From IMG/VR virus record IMGVR_UViG_3300024520_000593, positions 1-20,579 of that record: a DNA stretch of 20,579 nt; one strand, written 5' to 3'. Of this stretch, positions 13,886 to 20,579 are shown one piece after another. The notes beneath the pieces are model-generated. The model saw only the letters and a list, made by a program, of their open reading frames with translations, did not search any database and had not been told where the DNA came from. A program made the position numbers and the translations under genes. Position 1 is the first letter of the stretch. Every line of letters begins with the position of its first letter. This DNA is from a virus.

Positions 13886-14080
13886 CTGAGCAGCGCCGCC
13901 ATGCCGCCCGGGTCGTTCAAACCCAGGCGGGGTTGGCTCGGGCTCGTCGCCGTCGCCGTCTTGCGTTGTAAGTTCTTCAAGTTTTAAGCGGGCCTTGCGG
14001 CCGGATTTGTGTTCCAGCGTGATACGGACCTTGTTGACCGTTACGCTTTCGCCTGCGTCAAGCTCAAAGTGAAGCGCCAA
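13883..14080 (-). CDS. 65-residue CsrA-like protein in the head operon
   Basis: A small protein starting at a TTG (14080) three bases after the scaffold stop; no ATG is available in frame. Residues 3-35 align with the CsrA/RsmA core: HFELDAGESVTVN matches the LTRxxGExxxIG start, and VRITLEHKSGRKARLKLE matches the beta strands of CsrA up to its INAP segment. The Arg after that segment (CsrA Arg44), which binds RNA in genuine CsrA, and Arg near position 6 are not present. The remaining 25 residues are an acidic, Gly/Pro-rich tail. CsrA proteins bind GGA motifs near ribosome binding sites. If this one binds RNA, it could tune translation of the head operon; otherwise it is a structural fold relative. 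The alignment is by eye only. Confidence 0.55.
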   Translation of the reverse strand: MALHFELDAGESVTVNKVRITLEHKSGRKARLKLEELTTQDGDGDEPEPTPPGFERPGRHGGAAQ

Positions 14081-14083
14081 AAC

Positions 14084-14995
14084 TCAATGCTCGGCAAGAA
14101 ACGCGTTGGCCTCGCGGTCGTCCATGCGAGCGATCGCGTGTTCCATATCGGTGATGTCCATTTTGTCGATATGCGCCCACTTGGATTCTTCCCCGCTGTC
14201 TATATCGGCAGCGGGGAGGTTGCCAAGGGTCTTGCTGGACTCAGCCAATCTCTTTTCCTCTTCCTTGTTGCGACTGGGGCGAGGAGGGGGTGGATCTGCG
14301 GCGTCACGCTTGGTGCGCAGCGTCCCCAAACCGATCTCCACCTGTCGCTTGGTCTGCTGCAACAGCCACAGATAGGATTTGCCCGACGAGCCGTCCTGTC
14401 GCGCTACCTGGTCCATCGTTTGCGCGAAGAACCCCTTGAGCAGTTCGTTTTCGAGGTACTTGGCGTTTTCAGTGTCGGCGAAGAACGCCTCTTGGGCCTC
14501 GTTGAACAGGTTGTCGGCATCGGCCTGACGGGCGTTGTAAAGCTCAACGTCCTTGGCCCGGTCGCGCAACTCAATGCGTCTTTCCATCAACGCCTCGCGC
14601 TGGTCAATCAGTTCGGAGTCGCTGACCTCGCCGTTGGAGTGCTTCTCCGTCAAACCCTGTTTCTCTGTCTCCAGCCTTTTCATTTCGGCACTGAAATCCA
14701 CACCGGCCCAGCGTTGTGCCTCGGCATCGCTGGGATCGACTACGATCTGCGCCGGGCCCTCATCGAGTGCCGGCAGGTCATCGAGGTCCACTTCGTCGGC
14801 TGCGCCATCCTTGGCTGCGCCCGCATCCTGTGCGCTTTCTTCGCCTTCATCGGTTGGCGTGTCGTCAGCAGCGGTCAGTTCCGCTTTTTCCTCGTCAGTC
14901 AGTCCCTCAAGCTCGGCTTCCGTCGGCGTTTTATCGTCGGCGGGCGGGGTGTGGTTGGTGCTTGAGTTGTCGTGTCCTCTGTTCTCGTCGGTCAT
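14084..14995 (-). CDS. Putative scaffolding protein
   Basis: A 303-residue, strongly acidic protein placed between portal and capsid genes, the standard location for a scaffold. Residues 1-90 are Asp/Glu/Ala/Thr-rich and likely disordered. Residues 100-185 contain charged heptad-like helices (EMKRLETEKQGLTEK, then QREALMERRIELRDRAKDV). Residues 225-260 have a Pro-rich hinge and a basic patch, and a helical tail ends at the C-terminus (HIDKMDITDMEHAIARMDD). No catalytic Ser/His or protease motif is seen, so it is a scaffold without an obvious fused maturation protease. Scaffolds guide capsid protein into a procapsid and leave before or during packaging. The start is supported by GGAG nine bases upstream, overlapping the portal stop. 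Sequence similarity to a named family was not recognised. Confidence 0.72.
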   Translation of the reverse strand: MTDENRGHDNSSTNHTPPADDKTPTEAELEGLTDEEKAELTAADDTPTDEGEESAQDAGAAKDGAADEVDLDDLPALDEGPAQIVVDPSDAEAQRWAGVDFSAEMKRLETEKQGLTEKHSNGEVSDSELIDQREALMERRIELRDRAKDVELYNARQADADNLFNEAQEAFFADTENAKYLENELLKGFFAQTMDQVARQDGSSGKSYLWLLQQTKRQVEIGLGTLRTKRDAADPPPPRPSRNKEEEKRLAESSKTLGNLPAADIDSGEESKWAHIDKMDITDMEHAIARMDDREANAFLAEH

Positions 14996-14998
14996 GTC

Positions 14999-17152
14999 TT
15001 ACTCCTCGTGGATGTATTCGGCGGCAGAACCGCCCTCTTCCAAAAACCGATCTGCCGCTTGAACATCGCGGAGCGTCAGTTCGGCATCGGCCATACTCTT
15101 CGCGGCCTGCCCTTCCCGTTGGGCCGAAGTCGCTGACTTCGATCTGATCTCGGCCTGCGCAGCACCTTCTTCCAGGGCTTCCATGCGGGCCTCCTTGTCG
15201 GAGGCTTCGGCCTCGGCTTGCATTTGCATCTGCGCCTCTTGCGAGTTCGGGTCGGCGTTCGGATCCTTGACTCCCGTGAGGGAGCGAATGCGCCGTACAA
15301 TCTCGTCGCGTTGCGGCAGGTCGATCATCTCGACCACCAGATCAAGCAGGTTCAGGCCGATTTCTGGCGGCAATTGACCCACCAACTCAAGCAACTTCTC
15401 GCCGAGCGCCATGCGCATGGATTCGCGGAAGTCCTGCTGGTCAACCACGAAATCGGCGTGGGTACGGCTGATGTCGTTCTGCCACACCCACCGGCCCAGT
15501 TGCTCGTCAAAAAAGGGTTGATTGAGTTTCAGGAAGCTCAAGCCCCCTTGCCCTTCGCCCGCGATCCTGATCTGACGTTCCTTGATCATGAACTGCTCGG
15601 TCAGGCTCAGCATCTTTTCGCCACTGAGCTGGACGGCGAGCCGCAGATTGTCGAACAGGCCGGCAGAAGTCATCTGCCCCTGGTTCTGCTTCTTCTCGAC
15701 GGCAACACCGGACTGGCTGTTGGTCTCCAGGCCCATGTTCTCGCGAGTCACACCGGAAACGTCCATGATGTGATCCGCGTCCAACTGCATCAACTGGACA
15801 TGGCCCTGCTGAATGTCGGTGTTGTCCTTGATCTCGATCCGATTCCCACTGAGCGCCCCCGTTCGGACCTCAAGCATTCCGGCGGGGTTGGCGATCTGCG
15901 ACTGCCACTCGTCCACATCGGGAATCGAATCGGATTCGTAGAGCGTCTGCCGGGTTGACAGGATGTAGAGCGCCTTGCTCATGCGCTTGTTCAGGTCCAT
16001 CTGCGCGTCTTTCGCGCCGCGGATGAAGCCGTAGGGCATTCCGTCGCGATCGCGCCTGAAACACCAGATCGGCGTGAACGGGAAACGGTTGTGCGCGTAG
16101 GGCCGCTCTTTGTGGTACAGGAGCGTGCCGGGGATGAAGATGCAAACCTCCATCTGCATGGTGATCGCGTCAGTCAGGGTCGCCAGCCCGTTTTGGACCT
16201 CATCGACCATGTGTTCGTTTTTCTCGTCGTATGTCTCGCCGCCGAACGAATCGGCTGACCAGATGCGCTGATTACTCTTCGGCACCTTGTGCCAGCACTC
16301 GATGACACGTACCCGGCGGCGGGCCTTGCGTGGCGCGTCCACGATGCCGCTGTAGCTGGTCCGATACCGGCTGCGCCCATAGTGATCCACCTGTTGAAAC
16401 AGGGCGGGCAGATCAAAGTCCTCGTCGGGCGTTTCGCTGTTTGGAAAGATGTTCTGCGTCGCCTGCTCTACCAGGGCGCGGGCGTGCTTGGGGAAAAGTT
16501 CAACGGCAATATCCACATCGAGCCACAGCGAGCGGAACATGAACCGGCAATCGTCCATATCCAGTCGGCGCGATTGCGCATCCCACCAGACGTTGGCCCA
16601 ATGGAGATGACGTTGAAAGATTGGCTCCTCGTCCTCGTCGCCTCGGATGCCTTCTTCCATCCACCCGCAGCCGACCTTGGCCGCATCCTCAAACGCCTTG
16701 GAGCGTTCAAACGGTGTCCGCGATGTGTCGGAAATGTACTTGAGCAGAGCTTGCTTGAGATTCGCTTCCTGCAAATCTTCCTCAGTCCTGGGCAACACCT
16801 TGTGATCAACACGGGACCGGCGTTCGGAACCAATGATCCAATCAATCGCGATCTTGATCTTGTTGTAGACCAGCGGCGCTTGATTGCGAGCCCGCAGGAT
16901 TTGCATGTCTTCTTCGGTCCACTGAATGTGGTCGTAGAAATCAGCGTCGCCGCGCATCTCAATGCGGTTGTCGGCGTGGGCCTCACGGGTAATGAGCCAC
17001 CAGTCCTGAATCTTCTCCAGGCGCTGCTCGCGCTCTTTGGTCGTGAGTGTGCCGTCCTTGCGCTTGGCGGGCTTGGGTCCGTCCTCGTGGGTGCCTCCCT
17101 CGTCAAGCCCGGGCTGGTGCATTGGTTTGGTTCTGACGTTTTCAAATCCCAT
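14999..17152 (-). CDS. Portal protein, P22-like
   Basis: A 717-residue protein, close to P22 portal length (725). After a flexible basic N-terminus, residues 45-110 contain the helix DWWLITREAHADNRIEMRGD, with YDHIQWTEED and NKIKIAIDWIIGSERRSR next, typical of P22-type portals. Residues 371-398 hold GMPYGFIRGAKDAQMDLNKR followed by MSKALYIL, the best-conserved stretch. Residues 464-500 contain DVSGVTRENMGLETNSQSGV, then EKKQNQGQM. Residues 630-710 form a Gln/Ala/Glu-rich helix, resembling the helical barrel of P22 portal. Twelve subunits normally make the DNA channel and motor docking ring at one capsid vertex. GAGGG at the upstream stop codon serves as the ribosome binding site. The adjacency to scaffold and capsid genes supports the assignment. 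Confidence 0.9.
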   Translation of the reverse strand: MGFENVRTKPMHQPGLDEGGTHEDGPKPAKRKDGTLTTKEREQRLEKIQDWWLITREAHADNRIEMRGDADFYDHIQWTEEDMQILRARNQAPLVYNKIKIAIDWIIGSERRSRVDHKVLPRTEEDLQEANLKQALLKYISDTSRTPFERSKAFEDAAKVGCGWMEEGIRGDEDEEPIFQRHLHWANVWWDAQSRRLDMDDCRFMFRSLWLDVDIAVELFPKHARALVEQATQNIFPNSETPDEDFDLPALFQQVDHYGRSRYRTSYSGIVDAPRKARRRVRVIECWHKVPKSNQRIWSADSFGGETYDEKNEHMVDEVQNGLATLTDAITMQMEVCIFIPGTLLYHKERPYAHNRFPFTPIWCFRRDRDGMPYGFIRGAKDAQMDLNKRMSKALYILSTRQTLYESDSIPDVDEWQSQIANPAGMLEVRTGALSGNRIEIKDNTDIQQGHVQLMQLDADHIMDVSGVTRENMGLETNSQSGVAVEKKQNQGQMTSAGLFDNLRLAVQLSGEKMLSLTEQFMIKERQIRIAGEGQGGLSFLKLNQPFFDEQLGRWVWQNDISRTHADFVVDQQDFRESMRMALGEKLLELVGQLPPEIGLNLLDLVVEMIDLPQRDEIVRRIRSLTGVKDPNADPNSQEAQMQMQAEAEASDKEARMEALEEGAAQAEIRSKSATSAQREGQAAKSMADAELTLRDVQAADRFLEEGGSAAEYIHEE

Positions 17153-17162
17153 GCCAGCGCCC

Positions 17163-17576
17163 TCAATAAAACTCGATCAATTCGCCATTGGCGCGGATTT
17201 CAACGCGATCGCGCTCCATGCGTTTCAGCAGAGCATCCTTTTCCGCGATGTACGGTCGCACGTTGATGCACTCGGGGTAGTAGTCGAGAATGCTGTCAAC
17301 CAGTTTGCGAAAATCGGCCTTGGTCACAAACCCAAAAAGGATTTCGGCGTAATGGTACAACCGCTGATACGCCTCCTGGGTGCGCGTGACTGATGCGTGC
17401 GGCATCAACAGGTCCGACAGCACGCCCTCGCTGATCGCGACCGTCGCCTTGCGCCGGGGATGCCGGATGACCATGTGCGGGATCGGTTGGCGATCCTCGT
17501 CAATGCTGCCGGATTTGAACACCAGTGGGCCGTACTTCTTTTCCGCGATGTGGTTTGGTGTTGCTCTCATGTCCAT
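17163..17576 (-). CDS. Small phage protein between terminase and portal, unknown function
   Basis: A 137-residue (or 135-residue) protein, mixed charge, with a central helical segment (TRTQEAYQRLYHYAEILFGF, then TKADFRKLVDSILDY) and a basic/acidic C-terminal helix (EKDALLKRMERDRVEI). Two starts are possible. ATG 17576 has an AGG only two bases away. ATG 17570 overlaps the upstream stop (ATGA) and has that AGG eight bases upstream, so the second is at least as likely. No DNA-binding or nuclease motif is seen. It lies directly before the portal gene and shares its transcript. No family is recognised. Confidence 0.68.
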   Translation of the reverse strand: MDMRATPNHIAEKKYGPLVFKSGSIDEDRQPIPHMVIRHPRRKATVAISEGVLSDLLMPHASVTRTQEAYQRLYHYAEILFGFVTKADFRKLVDSILDYYPECINVRPYIAEKDALLKRMERDRVEIRANGELIEFY

Positions 17577-17806
17577 AACCTATTTAGGATGCCGGCAGCG
17601 TTGTCCGCCTCTTCCAGCACGCCCTCGCGGGCATCTTCCGGCGTGTAGGTCTCGCCAAATGGTTGATCGTGACTGCCACCGCCTGGGAGATGGTCAGCGC
17701 ACGAGTGAATTTCCTCGCAATGGTGTAGCGCATCCTCGACGCCCTGCCGCACGGCGGGAAGGCATCGGATGAAATTACGAGCAAACCAGAACTGAACAGG
17801 ATTCAA
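17567..17806 (-). CDS. Small His/Glu-containing phage protein, unknown function
   Basis: A 79-residue protein starting at a TTG (17806) that overlaps the upstream TGA; AGGA lies six bases before it. No in-frame ATG exists. It contains a short N-terminal hydrophobic/aromatic segment (VQFWFARNFIRCL), a central HHCEEIHSCADHLPGG cluster with His and Cys residues, and an acidic C-terminal helix. The two Cys and several His could bind a metal, but no defined zinc finger is seen. The 4-nt overlap with the following gene and the spacing of the upstream site support it as a real gene of the packaging operon. Function unknown. Confidence 0.55.
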   Translation of the reverse strand: MNPVQFWFARNFIRCLPAVRQGVEDALHHCEEIHSCADHLPGGGSHDQPFGETYTPEDAREGVLEEADNAAGILNRLWT

Positions 17807-17979
17807 TACTGTTCCTGTTGTTTCTTCTCGTGCGACGCCATTCGGTGCTTGATCGAGCGTTCCGCCTTATCCTTGGTCTCGGAACTGCCGACGATGTTGC
17901 CGGCGGCATCGAGAATCTTGAACGGGCGATTGCCCGCTTGCTGGTCGATTCGGTACTTCGGTGTTTCTTTTTCGTTCAT
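17803..17979 (-). CDS. 58-residue basic phage protein, easily missed by size
   Basis: The gene starts at ATG 17979, with AGAGGAGACC just upstream, one of the strongest ribosome binding sites in the window. It lies 18 bases after the large terminase stop. The middle carries FKILDAAGNIVGSSETKDKA followed by a basic ERSIKHRM helix. This resembles small phage/bacterial proteins of the form KxxDxxGxVVGxSxTxxKAxxSxxxRN, whose function I do not know. The C-terminus is Lys/Gln/Glu-rich. Its stop overlaps the TTG start of the next gene. Function unknown; a role next to DNA packaging is only suggested by position. Confidence 0.7.
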   Translation of the reverse strand: MNEKETPKYRIDQQAGNRPFKILDAAGNIVGSSETKDKAERSIKHRMASHEKKQQEQY

Positions 17980-17997
17980 AGTGGTCTCCTCTGAATA

Positions 17998-19569
17998 TCA
18001 AACGTGACGCCAGTCCATGCGCTCCGCCACCTTCTTGCGGCGGCGCGAGGTGCCGGTCTGGACACCACGATCCTCTTGATACGCTTGCGCCTCTTGTCGG
18101 AAGGCGTCTGCGCCGTGGACGGCCCAATTTTTCAGGGGCCTGTCGTGGAAGCACTCTTGCTGATCGTTCCACTTTTTTCTGTAGTTTTTCAGCGACGGTA
18201 GACCGCCGCGATCGTTTTCATCCGGCCCGCAATACTTGCGGTCGAACCGGCAGCGCGTGATGTGGGCCCGTGTCCAGTCGATGCCTTGTTGCAGGTCATC
18301 GACCCTGGGCAGTATCTCAACCTTGAACCCCGCATCGCGGAGATACTGGTCGCGTGGCTTGTTGCCAGCAGAGGACCAGTCGGTGTTGGCCCCGTCGTGC
18401 GGCAGAAAGCAAGTGCCGTAGATCGTGAAACCACGATCTTCCCTGATCTCAAGCAGTTTCGCGATGTAGTGATCGACGCCTTCGCCAGAGTTCTCGTAGT
18501 AGTCAACGTGGTCGAACCAGGGACCGTTTTTTTGCACGAACCAAATGGCGGTCGAGTCCGATCGGCCAATGTCCCAGTAGGTGTAGACCGGCGCCATCGG
18601 ATTGAGCGGCAGCTCCAGCACCCGTCCGTCCTTCTCCGCTTTCGCCAGTTCGGTCGCGTAGTACGCGCCAACGATGCTGGCTTGGAACGCCTCTTCTGCC
18701 GTCGAGGGATGCTCCGAAAACATATCGGAGGTCTGTTCCTCTTGTTTTTTCACGTACCAAGCGCGTTGCCCGGTCGTCAGTTCGACGTCGGCAGAAACTT
18801 CGAGTTTGCCGAAATAGGACTCCAGTTCCCGCGAAACCACCACACCGTGGGGATTCATGCGGTTGGCAACGTCCACGTACCAGGGGAAAAAGAAGAACTT
18901 GTAGTCCCGGTCCGACAACTCAGCGGTGCCCGCCCTGATCATTCGATCGAGCTCCATGGCGCGCTTGCACTTGATGTAGAAATCGCCCTCGGTGCCCATC
19001 GCCGTGGACTCGATGACGACCATTGCGCCCTCGTGGACGGTGTTCAATGCACCGGTCTTGACCTCCTGCGCCTTCTCGGGGTATTTGGCCCACATGGGGC
19101 CGTACTCCGAGATATGCAGAAAATCCAGTGTGCCGCCTCGGAACGAGGTACTGACACTGACAATACTGCTCTTTTTCGGCACCCCGATCTCCAGAACGCC
19201 ACCACCGTCGCGGATGATCGGCTTCTGCTCCCGCAACCAACCAGGTAGCATCTCGTAAGCGAACTTCACCTTGTCGCGAAAGAACGCCTCGGCGTCCTGC
19301 TTGTTGTGCGCGATGATGCCACCCCTGAAGTTGCTTTGAAACAACGCCGAGTCCAAGGCGCGGATACACGAGTAAGTGGTCACTCCGTGCTGCCGTGACT
19401 TCAGGATCAGATTCAACCAAGCAAGATTGTCATCAATGACCGTCTGCACCCAGTTGGGCCGGAATGTCACGACGTTCTTGTGCTTGTCGCGAATCTTGTA
19501 CAGGTGGTTCAGGCGCCACCAGCGATCCTTGAGCTTTTCCCCGACCTTCTTTTGATCGAGGTGGATCAA
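17998..19569 (-). CDS. terL: Terminase large subunit
   Basis: A 523-residue packaging motor and nuclease. N-terminal ATPase: residues 57-65, KSRQHGVTT, form a deviant Walker A loop with the Lys at its start, as in lambda gpA. Residues 149-155, DFLHISE, are Walker B with catalytic Glu155. IESTAMG at about 187 is the coupling motif. C-terminal RNase H-like nuclease: D333 in TYWDIGRSDST, D392 in LPHDGAN, and D488 in AVHGADAFR are the three metal-binding acids. The enzyme uses ATP to pump DNA through the portal and cuts concatemers. The ATG overlaps the small terminase stop in an ATGA, indicating coupled translation. All expected motifs are intact, so it should be active. The C-terminus is basic (RRRKK). 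Confidence 0.95.
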   Translation of the reverse strand: MIHLDQKKVGEKLKDRWWRLNHLYKIRDKHKNVVTFRPNWVQTVIDDNLAWLNLILKSRQHGVTTYSCIRALDSALFQSNFRGGIIAHNKQDAEAFFRDKVKFAYEMLPGWLREQKPIIRDGGGVLEIGVPKKSSIVSVSTSFRGGTLDFLHISEYGPMWAKYPEKAQEVKTGALNTVHEGAMVVIESTAMGTEGDFYIKCKRAMELDRMIRAGTAELSDRDYKFFFFPWYVDVANRMNPHGVVVSRELESYFGKLEVSADVELTTGQRAWYVKKQEEQTSDMFSEHPSTAEEAFQASIVGAYYATELAKAEKDGRVLELPLNPMAPVYTYWDIGRSDSTAIWFVQKNGPWFDHVDYYENSGEGVDHYIAKLLEIREDRGFTIYGTCFLPHDGANTDWSSAGNKPRDQYLRDAGFKVEILPRVDDLQQGIDWTRAHITRCRFDRKYCGPDENDRGGLPSLKNYRKKWNDQQECFHDRPLKNWAVHGADAFRQEAQAYQEDRGVQTGTSRRRKKVAERMDWRHV

Positions 19570-20042
19570 TGGAGCGTGTCGGTGTCGGTGTCGTTACTGG
19601 GCTGGTCCCGACGACCCTTGGACCGCCCCGGGCCGATGTCGGCATCTGCTTCGACGGATTCCATCAGGGAGCGCAAAGACTCGTTGGCGCCGTGAGTGTG
19701 GTCGATGCGATCGCCGTAGGTGTTCGGCACCAACTTGACCAGTGCCCACTTGCGTGTGTCAACGGCGAGCTTCACCGCCTGCACGCCCGCCGAGTCCTCG
19801 CCCTTGGCCGAGTCAGCGAGTTCGATCAGTTCGTCGTAGTGGCCCTCGACCTGAATCTCGCGGGCGGTCTTGTACATGCGGGCAAATTCCTCATGCTCGC
19901 CATCCAAGCGCCAGCGGTGGATCGCCGTCTTTTTCGGCATCCCGCGCATCCGGCAAACCTCCACCAAGGACATGCCATCGGCAAGACGCTCACAGATTTT
20001 CATCGCTAGTTCGAGACTGTAGGTAACGCTGTTTTTTCTCAC
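19566..20042 (-). CDS. terS: Terminase small subunit, Sf6-like
   Basis: A 158-residue protein with a GTG start at 20042. The next in-frame ATG (residue 14) would cut off the Tyr-Ser start of the conserved domain, so GTG is preferred. Residues 8-46 carry YSLELAMKICERLADGMSLV and continue with CRMRGMPKKTAIHRW, the DNA-binding helix-turn-helix typical of Sf6-type small terminases. Residues 50-75 form the central helix (EFARMYKTAREIQVEGHYDE). Residues 87-112 contain VQAVKLAVDTRKWALVKLVP followed by TYGDR, a characteristic C-terminal signature. The last 45 residues are a charged tail, with a DTDTDT run encoded by a short GTGTCG-type repeat. It recognises viral DNA to start packaging and presents it to the large subunit. 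Its ATGA overlap with terL and operon order support the role. Confidence 0.88.
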   Translation of the reverse strand: MRKNSVTYSLELAMKICERLADGMSLVEVCRMRGMPKKTAIHRWRLDGEHEEFARMYKTAREIQVEGHYDELIELADSAKGEDSAGVQAVKLAVDTRKWALVKLVPNTYGDRIDHTHGANESLRSLMESVEADADIGPGRSKGRRDQPSNDTDTDTLH

Positions 20043-20058
20043 AACTTACCGTCCATTT

Positions 20059-20579
20059 CTACACGCACTCGACCCTGAACCCCGTGACCGCCCCGGTTTC
20101 AGCCGAGAACCCGAACGTCGGCAGCACAATGACCGTGCAGTTTTCCGGCAGCGTCTGATTGAAGCTGTCTGTCCACTGATTGATCTGACTCTGGTCCCAA
20201 TCGCCGTTGACCAGATTGCCCTGAACCCGGGTGGTGGTCGTTTCGTTCCTCGTGTTGCTCACCGTCGAGTTGCCGCTGTCTCGGGTGATTGTCGTTCGAC
20301 TGTTATCCACCGCGCCCGGTGCTTGAATATTCTCATAGCCGACCCGGTTGGTCTTCGACATTTCGCGGACAGTTCCGTAAATGGCGCCGTAGCCGAAGCC
20401 GCCGACGATACCGTTCACAACTGCGAGCCCGAAATCACCCCAGCCCGGACCATGCGGCGGCTGGCTGTGCATTTCAGCAACGACAGCTTTCAGATCGTCG
20501 CCGGCAGCTTTCGCGCACTCCTCTTGAGATCGCCTCACAAGGCCCATACAGCCCGCAGGGTTCGCATCTTTGGCGCAAG
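20059..20579 (-). CDS. Phage protein with glycine-rich membrane-like segment, 5' end probably off the window
   Basis: The frame ends at a TAG at 20061-20059. An ATG exists at 20547, but the frame remains open upstream to the window edge. Those extra codons (including CAKDANPAGC) contain two Cys and look like coding sequence, so the start is likely outside. With ATG 20547 the protein has 162 residues. Residues 35-62 form a Gly-rich hydrophobic segment (GDFGLAVVNGIVGGFGYGAI) with GxxxG spacing, a probable membrane helix. The C-terminal half is polar and Thr/Asn/Ser-rich, and ends ECV. A Cys near the upstream start could suit a lipoprotein, but no lipobox is visible in the window. It sits just upstream of the terminase genes. 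Possible roles are lysis accessory or virion protein; none is supported by a motif. Confidence 0.6.
   Translation of the reverse strand, partial: CAKDANPAGCMGLVRRSQEECAKAAGDDLKAVVAEMHSQPPHGPGWGDFGLAVVNGIVGGFGYGAIYGTVREMSKTNRVGYENIQAPGAVDNSRTTITRDSGNSTVSNTRNETTTTRVQGNLVNGDWDQSQINQWTDSFNQTLPENCTVIVLPTFGFSAETGAVTGFRVECV

Noticed and set aside
14009-14965. Plus-strand open frame of 318 codons opposite the scaffold and CsrA-like genes
   Set aside because: It has no ribosome binding site or domain. The minus strand encodes a scaffold in the expected position between portal and capsid.
16289-17266. Plus-strand open frame of 325 codons opposite the portal
   Set aside because: The minus-strand portal has clear family motifs. 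The plus frame is explained by GC-rich third positions on the other strand.
18262-19248. Plus-strand open frame of 328 codons opposite the large terminase
   Set aside because: Catalytic terminase motifs are on the minus strand. No domain in the plus frame.
19575-19595. Short GTGTCG-type repeat at the 3' end of terS as a possible cos or pac site
   Set aside because: It encodes the DTDTDT tail of the small terminase and has only about three units. Nothing else supports a packaging site, although pac sites can lie in terS genes.
1-20579. CRISPR arrays, tRNA genes, attachment sites, integrase or insertion sequences
   Set aside because: No regularly spaced direct repeats, cloverleaf-forming sequence, recombinase motifs or IS terminal repeats were seen. 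The only repeats found are inside genes or short hairpins.

Overview
The window is part of a tailed double-stranded DNA phage genome, or possibly a prophage, and carries the head and virion-structure module. Every gene I can support is on the minus strand, so the functional order runs from right (about 20.6 kb) to left (1). Genes are tightly packed with 1-4 nt overlaps (ATGA, TAATG, TGATG) and stop codons that overlap the next ribosome binding site. I see no bacterial housekeeping gene, integrase, tRNA or CRISPR array. The DNA looks GC-rich and the ribosome binding sites are of the AGGAG type, which fits a GC-rich bacterial host, probably a proteobacterium. The host cannot be named from this sequence.

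Right to left, the layout is as follows. An edge-truncated protein with a glycine-rich membrane-like segment lies at 20059-20579. It is followed by an Sf6-type small terminase (19566-20042) and a large terminase with intact ATPase and nuclease motifs (17998-19569). Three small genes of unknown function come next, one of only 58 codons (17163-17979). Then come a P22-type portal (14999-17152), a scaffold-like acidic coiled-coil protein (14084-14995), a 65-residue protein that lines up with CsrA (13883-14080) and an N4-gp56-family major capsid protein (12718-13827). Two tandem paralogous small proteins that are candidate head decoration proteins (12113-12634 and 11516-12019) are separated by a clear minus-strand terminator. 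A small structural protein (10994-11482), a probable head-tail adaptor (10303-10983) and a gp10-like tail hub protein (8819-10303) follow.

The left half is an appendage region. It begins with a 910-residue fiber or spike made of YadA-head-like repeats with a self-cleaving S74 chaperone at its C-terminus (6086-8818). After it come two small unknown proteins, a 191-nt gap holding an intrinsic terminator that points along the plus strand, and five more beta-rich or repeat-containing virion proteins. The last gene is a very large helical protein that starts with GTG at 1713 and runs off the left edge.

Together these genes package DNA (terminases and portal), build the capsid (scaffold, capsid, decoration) and form a short neck with host-contacting fibers. 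No tape-measure, tail-tube or sheath gene is visible, so a short-tailed (podovirus-like) particle is the simplest inference. The most noteworthy points are the CsrA-like gene inside the head operon, the duplicated decoration gene split by a terminator, the block-duplicated fiber, a ten-fold 20-residue repeat protein, and the oppositely oriented terminator in the 5.4 kb gap.
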